Positions 33,547 to 44,321 of a DNA stretch of 64,000 nt are shown here, piece after piece. Origin of the DNA: Ipomoea triloba (lineage: Eukaryota; Streptophyta; Magnoliopsida; Solanales; Convolvulaceae); NCBI RefSeq assembly GCF_003576645.1, contig NC_044920.1, positions 8,898,970 through 8,962,969 of the forward strand, given 5' to 3'. Position 1 is the first letter of the stretch. Each line of letters opens with the position of its first letter. Under the pieces are notes generated by a model that was given only the letters and a program-made list of their open reading frames with translations, did not search any database and had not been told where the DNA came from. The position numbers were made by a program, and so were the translations under genes.

Positions 33547-36500
33547 GTCTTCTATCTTGGAACTGTCGTGCGCTTGGGAACCCAAAGACAGTTCAAGTCT
33601 TAGTGGACATGGTCCATGCTAAGAGGCCCAACATTTTATTTCTTGCTGAAACTTTTGCAGGTACGAACAAGTTGCATTCGGTCAGAACCAAAATGGGTTA
33701 TTCAGGTCTATTTTGCGTTAATAACGACGGTCACAGTGGCAGTTTAGCTCTTCTCTGGAAAGATGGAACCTCTGTTTCCATTCAATCATATTCCAAGCAT
33801 CATATTGATGCTATTATCTGTCTCTCCCCCGATGATTCAGAATGGCGTTTCACTGGCTATTATGGCGTCCCTAAGAGACACCGCCGTCAAGAATCTTGGT
33901 CCCTACTCAGACAGCTCTCCAGCAGGTGCTCTCTCCCATGGGTGGTAATGGGTGACTTTAACGATATCATGCATCTAAATGAAAAACGAGGTGGTAATCC
34001 TCAACCCGTGCGTCTAATTCGAGGATTCTGTGAGGCTGTGGAAGAAAGTGGATTAAAAGATTTTGCATTTGAAGGCTATCAATATACCTGGGAACGGTGC
34101 AAGGGTTCCCCAAATTGGGTTGAAGCAAAACTGGATAGGATACTCATATCTGATTCTTGGGGTGATCTCTTCTCAAATGCACGTGCGTCTTCAATTACAA
34201 CCCCAAAGAGTGATCACATGTCGCTCCATCTTCAGATTCTGCCCCCTCCAATGCCAAGCCCGAGAATCCGCCACCGTTTTGAGAACCTCTGGTTGCGGGA
34301 TGCTCACTGTTGGGAGATAATGATTGAATCATGGTCAAAATCTCATGGACAGAATAGGCCGCTGTGGAAAAGCAATTTGGATTTGGGGTAAGGAATTTGC
34401 TAGACACTTTCAACGACGCTTGGATCATTGGCGACGAATTATGGATACAACCAAAAGTAGAAGGGACCAAAGAGGAATATCTTTGTTCAACGAAGCCCAG
34501 TCGCATTATCTGCGTATTCTCCAGCAGCAGAGTGACTATTGGAGGCAACGGGCGAAACAATTCTGGTTGCGAGATGGTGATACCAATTCAAGTTTCTTTC
34601 ACAAATCTGTTCACAGAAGGCAGCAAGCCAACCGAATCTCCAGGCTCAAGAACAATGATGGCATTTGGGTCGAGGAAGGTATCAATCTGGACACTCTAAT
34701 TATTTCTTACTTCCATGAGATATTTGGCCCTTCTATGAGTAACATGAATATTGCTGCTATTGATAATGTGTGCTCTACTGTCCTTAACTGCATTAATCCT
34801 ATGTTGAATGAGTCTGATAATCTCTTGCTAAACAAACCAGTTACTTTGTTAGAGGTTAAGAATGCTATTTTTGATATGAAACCGGATAAATCACCCGGAC
34901 CAGATGGGATGAACCCCGGTTTTTACCAACATTTTTGGGATATTCTCTGTACTGATTTACACAATTTCTGCTCTGAATTTTTTAATTATGGGATTATTCC
35001 TGCCAACCTCAATAATACTCATGTGGTACTCATACCGAAGAAATCAAAGCCTGATTGTATGGGTGATCTCAGACCTATAGCCCTATGTAACACCCTATAC
35101 AAGCTGCTGTCCAAAATTCTTGCAAATCGCATTAAACCACTGCTTGTTAACATTATCTCTGAGTCCCAATCGGCGTTTGTTCCGGGTAGACTCATCACGG
35201 ATAACATCATGCTAGCCTATGAGATAAACCATTATCTAAAAAGGAAAAGGCAAGGTAATGTTGGTTGTGTGGGAGCTAAACTTGATATGAGCAAAGCTTT
35301 TGATAGAGTTAATTGGAACTTCTTACTTTCTGTTCTATCTAAGATGGGATTTTCTGATAAGTTTGTCAACTAGATTCGGCTGATGATCTCAACTGTGTCA
35401 TACACCTTCCTTCTTGAGGGTAGGGCCATTGGTTCCATAACACCACACAAAGGGCTGAGACAGGGAGACCCTTTATCCCCTTACCTCTTCATCCTTGTCC
35501 TAGAAACATTCCACCTAATGATTCGAAAATCCGAAAGGGCCGGGTTAATACATGGAGTCTCGATTGCTAGAAATGCCCCCCCCTATTACCACTCTCTTCT
35601 TTGTTGATGACTGCTACTTGTTTTGTAAAGCCACTTCCTCAGAAGCCACAACCCTCAAAAACATTATAACCTCCTTCACCTTAGCTTCTGGCCAAATGAT
35701 TAACTACACAAAATCCTCTCTCTCTTTCAGTAGAAACACAGATGCCTCTTCAAAGGATTCCTTTAGTAATATTATGGGGATTAGAGAGGGTAATCTCAAT
35801 GGAAACTACCTTGGTCTCCCCTCAATCATCGGCAGAAACAAGCGTGAGCAAATGATTAACTATACAAAATCCTCTCTCTCTTTCAGTAGAAACACAGATG
35901 CCTCTTCAAAGGATTCCTTCAGTAATATTATGGGGATTAGAGAGGGTAATCTCAATGGAAACTACCTTGGTCTCCTCTCAATCATCGGCAGAAACAAGCG
36001 TGAGATTTTGGGCTTCATCAAAGATAAAGTGATTGGCAGAATTAACAGTTGGACTCACAAATTTCTATCTAAAGTTGGAAGAGAAGTTCTCCTCAAGAAT
36101 GTAATTCAGGCAATCCCGACATTTGCAATGAGTGTTTTCTTATTACCAACTGAGCTTGGTAAGGATATTGAAAGGACTATGAATAAATTTTGGTGGGGCT
36201 GTGAGAGAGACAGAAACAAAGGTATTAGATGGAAGAGTTGGGAGAGGCTAAGTGTTCCCAAGAAATGGGGTGGAATGGGATTTAAGAGAATAAGAGAGTT
36301 CAACATAGCCATGCTGGGTAAACAAGCCTGGCGTCTAATCCAGTACCCTGACTCATTATTATCTCGAGTTTACAAAGCCAAATACTTTCCCAATACCTCT
36401 TTTTTTGATGCTACTATTGGTAATAACCCATCATTTATATGGCGTAGTGTGTTAGAGTCTCAGACAATTCTAAAGAGTAGTTGCAGATGGAGAATTGGTG

Positions 36501-37759
36501 ATGGCAAATCAGTTCATATCTGGACAGATCCTTGGGTCCCAAACAGAAACTACCCTTTCATTCAATCCCATGGTTCACATCACAACAATGGTCAAAAAGT
36601 GGATTCTCTGATTGATCCTATTGGTCCTATTTGGAACACCTCTATTATTGATTCCATGTTTAATCAATCAGACAGTGAGCTTATTCATAGCATTCCCCTT
36701 CCTGAGTCTAATGTTGAGGATAAAATTATATGGATGGAGGAGGACAAAGGCATTTACACAGTCAGAAGCTGCTACAAGAAACTCCTTGGTGATATGCAAT
36801 CTGTTGCCCCTCCCTTTTGGTCTAGGTTCTGGAAATTGCCCTTACTACCTAGAATAAAAATCTTTTTCTGGCAACTATGTGCCTCAGCTCTGCCCACTTA
36901 CTCCAATCTGAGAACCAAACATGTTCCAGTTCCGGATGTGTGCCAAATCTGTAATGCAGAGGATGAATCCGAATTCCATCTCTTTACTCGTTGCCATCTT
37001 GCTAGAAGCTGCTGGGATATTATAGGAAATATTGATTATCATTCTAGCAATTCTCTTCTTGACTGGCTTGAACTCAATTTCAATACAAAGGCTGACAATG
37101 ATCTTTGCTTGCTTATATCTACTTGTTGGAAAATATGGGAAGCTAGGAATGAGAAAATATGGAACCATAAAATTATTAGTGCCTCTCATATCTGTTTGTC
37201 TGCTGCTAATCTCTTATCTGAGTGGAATGCTGCCAATTTACCTATGAATTTTTCCAGGCTTCATGCTGTACATGCAACGTGAACTAGACCTCCTGCTCCA
37301 ATGTACAAGCTCAATGTGGATGCGGCTCTTGACTTTAACAACAAACGTGTGGGCCTTGGCTTTGTATTGCGAGATTCCACTAGTTCACTTGTTGCAGCTA
37401 GGAGTGCTCCTTAGTTCAATTTATTTATGCCAAATGAAGCAGAAGCTATGGGCGTAAAAGAAGCCTTGAAATGGGTAAAGACTCTGAATGTGGACAATCT
37501 GCAGCTTGAAAGTGATTGCCTACAAGTGATTAATGGCATCAACTCAAATCTTACCATCTCCTCTTTTGATCTTATTCTAAATGATGTTAGAAAACTAGCT
37601 ACTTGTTTTACAAACATATGCTTTTCATTTGTTAAGCGTTCAGCGAATAGGGTTGCCCATATTCTTGCAAGGGAAGCCCTTTCTTTGTCTGAGTGCTCGG
37701 ATTGTAATTCTGTTCCTTTCCCTTCCATCGCTCGTGCTTTGAGCATGGATCTTCATTAA
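33543..37759 (+). pseudogene. LINE ORF2 (endonuclease, reverse transcriptase, RNase H), broken
   Basis: The apurinic-type endonuclease has the expected residues: SWNCRALGNPK, LAETF, VVMGDFNDIM, KLDRILIS and PKSDHMSL. Reverse transcriptase follows (KSPGPDGMNPGFYQ, LRPIALCN, AFVPGRLITDNI, LDMSKAFDRVNW, GLRQGDPLSPYLF, FFVDDCYLF), then a zinc-binding region (CQICNAEDESEFHLFTRCH) and a C-terminal RNase H (LNVDAALDFNNKRVGLGFVL). Lesions: a frameshift near 34385; TAG at 35371 (Trp expected); a frameshift at an eight-C run (35576-35583); a 156-bp in-frame duplication; TGA at 37280; TAG at 37412. It would nick target DNA and prime reverse transcription, but is inactive now. Confidence 0.92.
35693..36004. 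repeat. 156-bp in-frame tandem duplication in LINE ORF2
   Basis: 35693-35848 recurs at 35849-36004 (52 codons, from QMINYTKSSLSFS to GRNKRE) with about three base differences. Related elements would have one copy leading straight into ILGFIKDKV. Confidence 0.9.
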
Positions 37760-37807
37760 TACAGTACCTTACTTCGTTTTCAAAAAAAAAAAAAAGAAGA
37801 AAAAGTA

Positions 37808-38302
37808 ATAATTTAGTGATACTTACTCTAGAGCCAAAACTCTACTGCACCCACTAGAAATTCTTGATGATCCTTGATTGTCTGCTAGTTTGATACTAAT
37901 TGATGATGAATAGGAGATTGATGATGAATAGGGAAGAGACTAGGGTTTTATTTGTTTGGGAGAGAAGGGAATGGCGACACAGAGAGGAAAGAAATATATG
38001 GAAAAAGAGTTATCTCAGAAACGGTATTTATATGTAGAGGGATAATATAATTAGGATTAGGAATTTAATTATGAATATATGATGGGGCATACGTACATAC
38101 TACATCTGATATATTATGATTACTCAGATTGGGAAAAATATTAGAATCAATATAATATTCATAAGATCATATGAATTGGGAAACTATAATATCTTTAGAA
38201 TCATATTAATAAAATACCATCAAAATAATTTTAGGTCACATAATATATAATAATAAATTCATATAATTATGAACCATGTAGTTAAAATAACCAGGTATTA
38301 CA
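37808..38302 (-). other. Right part of E2, no gene
   Basis: AT-rich sequence between the LINE target duplication and the E1 RNase H end, finishing GGTATTACA. It contains a small direct repeat (TTGATGATGAATAGG near 37900 and 37920) and no ORF of note. Confidence 0.55.
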
Positions 38303-38572
38303 ACTTTGGTCAGCTAGCTACTTCATGGTCTGACAACCTCGAGGCAACCTACCTGTGTGCTAATCCAGTCTTTCATGCTCGGACTAAATACGTCGAGATC
38401 GACTACCATTTTGTTCGTGACAAGGTTGTTTCTGGGGACTTCATAGTTAATTTTGTGTCTACGAAGGACCAGTTGGCAGATATCTTTACGATGCCACTAC
38501 CAGGGCCTCGGTTTCAAGCTTTACGGGACGAGCTCAACGTTGTAACCCTCCAACCTTGTGCTTGAGGGGGTG
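38303..38572 (+). pseudogene. E1 RNase H C-terminal end and polypurine tract
   Basis: SWSDNLEATYLCANPVFHA, then TKYVEIDYHFVRDKV and KDQLADIFTMPL, the standard end of copia RNase H, with TGA at 38563. The purine tract TTGAGGGGG follows, then the E1 right LTR. It completes the domain cut at 11205. Confidence 0.92.
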
Positions 38573-38720
38573 TGTTAGAGTCATTAGGCTGGTGTGTGGT
38601 TCATATTATTTTGACTAAGCTACTCCCTTTTATGTTGAGGTAAGTTAAGTCTCTTGTATCTATTGTGTTACTTGTAAATTAGTGTTGATGAATTTGAATA
38701 TACGAGATAATACTTTTACT
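38573..38720 (+). repeat. 3' LTR of copia E1
   Basis: Matches 6040-6187; TAGAT follows at 38721-38725. Confidence 0.9.
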
Positions 38721-38725
38721 TAGAT

Positions 38726-39314
38726 GAAGACAAGTTGTGTCTAGACGAAACGGACACCTATTAATCGGGGTGGGTAGTTATGGTCTTCATTTGGTCGAGC
38801 CTCGACTACCTCTACCGAACCCATGAACCTTGCCGACCTCTTGGGCCATGATCATCTCACCCGGGGCTGGCCTCGTAGTGGGAGACTTTTGATAAAATAA
38901 ATAGTTATTCAAATAATTTATCATACAGTGTACTATTTCTATTTCAAAATGGATATGATGCACAATATGAATAATTATGTTTGAGTTAATTTATTTAAAA
39001 TTTATTTTTCATGTAATATTTTTGTTTATCAAAAAAAGTTAAATTTAAAAATTATTAAAGAAAATGGGGACAAAACGATTACTAAACTAGAAGCTAGGTT
39101 GAGATTGAAGTGATGAGTACGACAAACATAATGCTGGTGTGAGTAACATGCAATGTTTCCATGCGTGAATCATGCAAGCATAAAAGTTCTGCCTCAAAAT
39201 CATCATTTTCACCATAGCCAAAAGCTGTGGGGATTCACTCCCATTTAGTGTACCGCAGCAATGCTTAGAGTGGTACCACTAGCGTCGACAAATTTTGCGC
39301 ACCTAACTAGATAC
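38726..39314. other. Gene-free stretch
   Basis: The first ~160 bp continues the sequence left of E1 and is moderately GC-rich. The rest is AT-rich. I see no gene or element border. Confidence 0.5.
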
Positions 39315-39317
39315 TTA

Positions 39318-39829
39318 CAGCGCGTTTGGTTGGGAGGAAAGAATTAAGAGGGAAAAGAATTGTAATTCGGTAAAATTGCAATTGGATGAATAAAGTAGGA
39401 ATTGAAATTACAGTGTTTAGTATAAAGGAATAGGACTACATGGAATTGAAATGTAAGAAACGACAAAATGACTAAAATGCCATTATGGTGTTGTATTCAA
39501 TAATAATAATAACAACAATAATAATAATAATAATAATAATAATTCTTTCAAAATAATAATAAAAATTCTTTAAAAAAGAATAATAATACTCTGTAGTAAT
39601 AATAATAATAATTCTTTCAATTTTTTTAAAAGAAGAAGACAAAGGGTATGGGAGGAAGGGCAAAATTGTCTTTACACCTACAAAATTGCCCCTCCTTTCC
39701 CTTGAATTGCAATTCATCATTTGGAAAGAATTGCAATTCCCACCAACCAAACAGTGTAGTTTGGGAATTCATTGAATTGAAATTCAATGAATTACAATTA
39801 CCCCAAACTACACTCAACCAAACAACCTC
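39318..39829. mobile_element. PIF/Harbinger-like MITE
   Basis: A 512-bp segment with TTA on both sides (39315-39317 and 39830-39832). Its ends are related inverted sequences around GTTTGGTTG: CAGCGCGTTTGGTTGGGAGG on the left, and GAGGTTGTTTGGTTGAGTG read from the right. It contains AAT/TAA microsatellites (39503-39612) and no transposase. It is non-autonomous. Confidence 0.7.
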
Positions 39830-39832
39830 TTA

Positions 39833-40590
39833 ATAAGATTTTCTCAAGCTAGGAAATCCAAAAGGCTAGACAGAGAGTGCCCAGTTGGCAAATATTAAAT
39901 TTGTAATCTTTAGATACAAAGATTATGTTTCACTTACTCAGTTATTTCTTTTTAAAACATTATATATATGAGCTAGTTAGGAAGACCCTATACAATGGGA
40001 AATGGCAAATTATATCATGCACTACTGTTCATTTTTCAAGGTACAAAACGATATTATTTTATATTAAGACGACGTTTGGTACTTTTCGATAAATTAAATT
40101 CTTGAAAAACTATTTCCCATTAATGTATTTGATGCAAATAACTTTGCAAGGAAAATTAATTAACATGTTTGGTGTTATCCTAAAATCAAAAATAAAAAAT
40201 AAGAACTTTTAGTACTATTGACTGCTATTACATACTTTCTTTATTTGTTGCATACCAAAAAGTCAATACCCCATCACCGGGGTTCGATCCTGTAACCTTC
40301 CCCAAGGAGAGTCACAGCCACCCGAGCACAATAAGGTGCTTGGCCTAAAAAAAAAAGAATTAAATTACCCAAAAATTTAATTAATTATAACATTTGGTTT
40401 GTTTAAGCTTTACTATAATTATATTTTTTTAAAGCTCTAATATATCATTGCTATATACAAACATTAAAAAAACATAATTAATAAATTATATGAGATAAAC
40501 TTTTAGTTATAACAAGAATATTCAAAATACAAACCAGCACGTATGTTAAAACATGTTCTGTGTTGTTATACTTCGTAATGCCAAGAAATA
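39833..40590. other. AT-rich, gene-free, with a possible SINE 3' fragment
   Basis: At 40279-40288 GGGTTCGATCC fits a Pol III box B (GWTCRANNC), and a 10-A run follows about 65 bp later (40348-40357). No box A is visible upstream, so at most this is a 5'-truncated SINE. Nothing else is recognised. Confidence 0.4.
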
Positions 40591-40838
40591 TGATAAGTGC
40601 ATTTTTGTGCTTTATTTTATGATGTTTACTTTGACTTAAAAATTTTTGTTAATTAATTGTATTTTTATGATTAATCTTATTAAATTATGATATTTGTATT
40701 TAGATTCTATTTATCTAATAATTATAAATAAATAAAATAATAATAATATAGTATGCAATTATATTAGTATTAATAAGTTTGACTGATTTTATTTGGACTT
40801 TAATTTATTTAAAATGTGGTGAAAAAATTATTTTTCAT

Positions 40839-41637
40839 GTTGTGGACCATGGTCCAAAAACGGCGTCGTTCCTTTAAATAAAGAAACGACGGCCGGTATA
40901 TTTAACAATTCCCGTGTTTCTGTTGTATTCAAAACAAAATGAAACTACAATGTATCTAAAATGAAACTAAATAACGTATCTCACATATTGTGTTTATATT
41001 ATAAAATGAAACTGTAATTAAATTGAAATGATATTTTAGTTGTATTGAAATGAAACTACAATATTTATAAAATAAAACTGAATAACATTTTTCACATATT
41101 GAGTGTATATATTGTCAAATGAAACTGTAGTTGAATTGAAATAATACTTTAGTTGTGCTGAAATGAAACTACAGTATGTATCAAAAGAAACTGAATAACA
41201 TGTCTCACATATTGAGTATATATTGTCAAATAAAATTGTAGTTATATAAAAAAGTACTTTAGTTGTGTTGTAATGAAACTACAGTGTATATAAAATGAAA
41301 CTGAATAACAGTTTCACATATTTGAGTGTATATTTTCCAATAAAATCGTAGTTGAATTAGAATTATAATTTATCGGTTTTGTAATAAGACTACATTGTGT
41401 ATGAAATAGAATTCAATAGCAAGTCTTATTGTAATAAGACTACGGTATGTATAGTGTCAAATGAAACTGTACTTGAAAAAAAACGAAACTTTAATTGTGC
41501 TGAAATGAAACTACAATGTATATAAAATGAAATTGAATATTTTATACAAACAGAATTAATTACACGAAACGAGTGCCATTTCTTTTCATTAAAAGAAACG
41601 ACACTGTTTTTAATCATGAACCACATTAAAATTTGTT
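40839..41637. mobile_element. Inverted-terminal-repeat insert in the solo LTR
   Basis: The left end (TGTGGACCATGGTCC, then AAAAACGGCGTCGTTCC) and the right end read in reverse (TGTGGTTCATGATT, then AAAAACAGTGTCGTTTC) pair over about 50 bp with mismatches. Each end also folds on itself (GTCGTT with AACGAC). Between them is an array of ~111-bp units. There is no coding capacity; it is a foldback-like or MITE-like insert. Confidence 0.5.
40925..41545. repeat. ~111-bp tandem repeat array
   Basis: Units contain AAATGAAACTACA, TGAATAACATGTCTCACATA and TTGTCAAATGAAACTGTAG. Recurrences fall near 40940, 41052, 41163 and 41275, with decayed copies to 41545. Confidence 0.8.
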
Positions 41638-41755
41638 AATTTTAGATTGGTGGGTCAACAACACCGTGAGAAAGGAGATGTGAAGAGGCCATGGCGAGCG
41701 CATCTTAGGGCATTCAAACGGTTAAGGATGGAGGGCCGATCGGTTCACTGAAGAG

Positions 41756-41764
41756 TATAAATAG
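41756..41764 (+). promoter_or_regulatory. TATA box of the solo LTR
   Basis: TATAAATAG in the context GAAGAGTATAAATAGAGGGA. Confidence 0.65.
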
Positions 41765-42896
41765 AGGGAGTGCGATCAAAGAGGAGCATCGGTTTTCTCA
41801 TTATCTTCTCACCAAAAGCCGTTCGGAATCTGGTTTTCTGGCGGTGATTTCTGTTGGGCGACAACAATTCTTGATGGCGGCGCTACTCCGAGTTTTGCTT
41901 CTTCGTAGCAGCTTCTAGACGCCGCGGTGGCGATTCAGTTCAGCGCAACAGCAAATTCTGTTCGGTGCAGCAGTTTTTGGTTCCGCGATTTCAATTCTGG
42001 GCACAACATATTAATTAAAACAGCAATTTTGGTGGCAACAACACTAATTCGACAGCATAATATCTTCAATTTGCAGTTGTCATAGTTTTGAGGCAAGGTA
42101 ATTGTAAGATTTTATTTCCATTTTAATAACTGCTTTGTTAATAAGTAAATGATGACGTGATTACTGCTTGTGCTTGCATTCTTAATCATGATTTTCTAAA
42201 TATTTTATTTGCCAATTAAATTAAGTATTATCCTATAATTTTATTTGCTTGATTGTAATTGTGTTAATGAGTGGGCAAGTTTAGCATAGTTCGGTTAAGT
42301 TATTTAATGGAATTTTTAGAGCAAATATCATGCCTATTAATTTCAAGCTTTATATCGTAAATGAATGAATAGTGTAGTTGTTTGGTTCTTACACCGAGTA
42401 TTTTGTAGTTTGTTAAGATTTAATGGGTTTTAATTGTTTGAATAAGTGCCTTAGGCATATGAACAATGAAAACACGTGGCTAATTCTGGACGCCATACAG
42501 GATTTCCATATTAAAGAAAAGAGCGAACCCTTAATTTATTTTTTTAAATCGGAAAGGGAGGGGGACCCCTTGGAAGCCAAAAGTTATATTGGCTCCACCA
42601 CTCTACGCACACTCGTAAGTCGTAACATGCGCCAAATCGTCGAGATATGCTTCTTCAGGAGCTGTAAAACATCAACTGCAATTGCCTTTGTTTTTTACCT
42701 ATAGTTTCATTTGGATAAATTCATTCCGATTTACAATTAGTTTTGAACACTTTAAATTGTATGTTAAATTAATTAATTTAATTTCGAGTTTATACATTGC
42801 ATTGTATCAATTCCGTGTGAGTTCGACACTTGCTTTTTCACACTGTTACTACTGTGATTGATGCACTTGCGAGGACATTATTAAAATTGTTCATCA

Positions 42897-43300
42897 AGAG
42901 ACTAAATTATTATATTTATAAGAGAGTTTTAATTTAGTGCGAAAAATGACAAATACGTAATTGAATAAATTTGGTACATTCATAGTCGCCCGAAAAAACA
43001 AATCCTACCTCCCTATGTGGGATTTACTTTCCTTGATATCATTGAAATATATTCTCATTGATTCAAACTTTTTTAAGTCCAAGATCTCAACAAATGTGAG
43101 AATAACTCTCACCTTTTAAATTTTCAGGAAAGTTTGTTTAAACTTTCTTGGCTACTAAACTCTCTCTAAGTTTTACTAGCTAGTACCTCATATGTAATAA
43201 CATTATCTTGTACTATATTCATAATATTTGTTCTATATATTCATAAACATAAACTTTAATGTACATAAATACTAAACTAAATGTACATTATATATACATA

Positions 43301-43347
<47 letters not shown>

Positions 43348-44321
43348 GGGTCACACTTGTGTGGGACCGTCTCATGGGTCTCAGTCCGTGAGATGGGTCG
43401 GGTCACACAAGTATACGGGTTAACATGTGCATATCATGTGTCTTTTTATGTTTCTCTCTCTACATTCAACACTCTCTACTTCTCACCCTCTGCATCTCAC
43501 GCCGCATCTCGCTTCACCGTCTCCGTCTCCTCCCATCTCCTCTACTCAAGCTCTCCACCTCCTCCCATCTTTGCCGCAACCTCCAATTCATAATCCTAAA
43601 TACAAATTCAATTAGATTGCAGACGATTTTATGCAAATTCAATTTTTTTTTTGAAAATTATGCAAATTCAATTAAATTGCAGCACCAAGGCAACAGTCAC
43701 TACCACCCCATTTTTATTCTCATAATTCCCTTACTCAACCTAACCAAACTCAACCATTCTCAAAAACCTTCACCATCCAATTTATTCAATTCGAGCAGAT
43801 TATACTGCCACAGTACTCACAATTAAAACAGCTCAATCTCAACCAATTCAATATTGAATTTTCAAACCAAACTGCACACACTTCTATCAGCAAATTACTG
43901 CCCTTTATTTTCCAGTAGCAGCACACTGTATTGCCTCTCAAACAACAACAAAACATACATTCAACTTCAAGCATATTCAAGCCATATAAACCATTCAACC
44001 CATCTAATCAAATGACCTTCAATTCCAGAAATTACGTAAAGCAACCATTCCATAATCACAAAATTCAGCCACAAAGATATCCACTATCTTAGAGCATTAT
44101 TAAACCAGCAGCAAACACAGTATTTAGATGAAACTCACCTACTTAGCATATCTCCCCTGCCATTCAATAAGATTAGAGCAGCTACTCATAGCATTTAAGA
44201 ATTTCATATTAAGGTTAAATCAACATTGTAGCAGCAACATTAATGCAACAATACTTCCATTCTCAATATATTCCAATCCATTACCTAGCAACAGCTGCAA
44301 ATATTCTACTTCATAACACAA
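42897..44321. other. Gene-free stretch with TA tracts and a hairpin
   Basis: TA runs lie at about 43285-43347. Directly after them, GGACCGTCTCATGG and CCGTGAGATGGGTC form an imperfect hairpin near 43360-43400, a motif I have seen near plant DNA-transposon ends. 43440-44320 is C- and A-rich with only low-complexity frames. 43170-43290 resembles the AT-rich repeat at 47860-48340. Confidence 0.5.

Larger units (their letters stand above)
15653..37796 (+). mobile_element. L1-type LINE, full length, split by the Tat gypsy element
   Basis: The LINE has ORF1 (DUF4283 and CCHC), ORF2 (endonuclease, reverse transcriptase, zinc-binding region, RNase H) and a 3' poly-A run at 37782-37795. It is flanked by an 11-bp duplication, AAGAAAAAGTA, at 15642-15652 and 37797-37807. 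Its own length without the gypsy insert is about 5.6 kb, normal for a complete plant L1. The 5' leader is pyrimidine-rich (CTCTCTCTAGCTTC). It sits inside E2 and is itself interrupted at 16501-33062. Confidence 0.92.
11206..38302 (-). mobile_element. E2: minus-strand LTR-like block interrupting E1 RNase H
   Basis: E2 interrupts E1 RNase H. Its left 180 bp ends in a minus-strand initiator-Met primer site. This is followed by sequence starting TGTAACACCCCCATTTTTC (11389), and the far side ends GGTATTACA (38302). TGTAACACC and GGTATTACA are near-inverted termini, as at LTR ends. Its own sequence survives as 11206-13131, 15343-15652 and 37808-38302, the rest being E3 and the LINE. It looks like one long 5' LTR of about 2.5 kb plus a stub of internal region, with no second LTR and no coding sequence. 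The left border is approximate, and I found no convincing target duplication. Confidence 0.55.
6040..38720 (+). mobile_element. Outer Ty1/copia element E1, expanded to 32.7 kb by nested insertions
   Basis: Two 148-bp LTRs starting TGTTAGAGTCATTAGGCTGG lie 32.5 kb apart and are flanked by the 5-bp duplication TAGAT (6035-6039 and 38721-38725). A perfect initiator-Met primer site follows the left LTR, and a purine tract (TTGAGGGGG) precedes the right one. Copia coding sequence runs from 6296 to 11205 and resumes at 38303-38565 with the end of RNase H, so both halves are one element. Without the solo LTR and the E2 complex its own length is about 4.4 kb, normal for copia. I count nine differences between the LTRs, about 6%, which makes it an old insertion. 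Confidence 0.9.
40591..42896 (+). mobile_element. Athila-like gypsy solo LTR
   Basis: It starts TGATAAGTGCATTTTTGTGC and ends GAGGACATTATT to TTGTTCATCA, with the GTGTGAGTTCGACACTTG motif near 42818, which I associate with Athila-type LTR ends. A TATA box lies at 41756-41764. No primer site or internal region follows. I could not find matching 5-bp target duplications (AAATA left, AGAGA right), so the borders or the solo status are uncertain. The short ORF at 42423-42704 is not recognised. Confidence 0.5.

Noticed and set aside
40262..40345. tRNA gene
   Set aside because: Only a box-B-like motif is present. There is no box A, acceptor stem or cloverleaf.
42423..42704. 93-codon frame as a small gene
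   Set aside because: It lies in the solo LTR, matches nothing and has no supporting signals.
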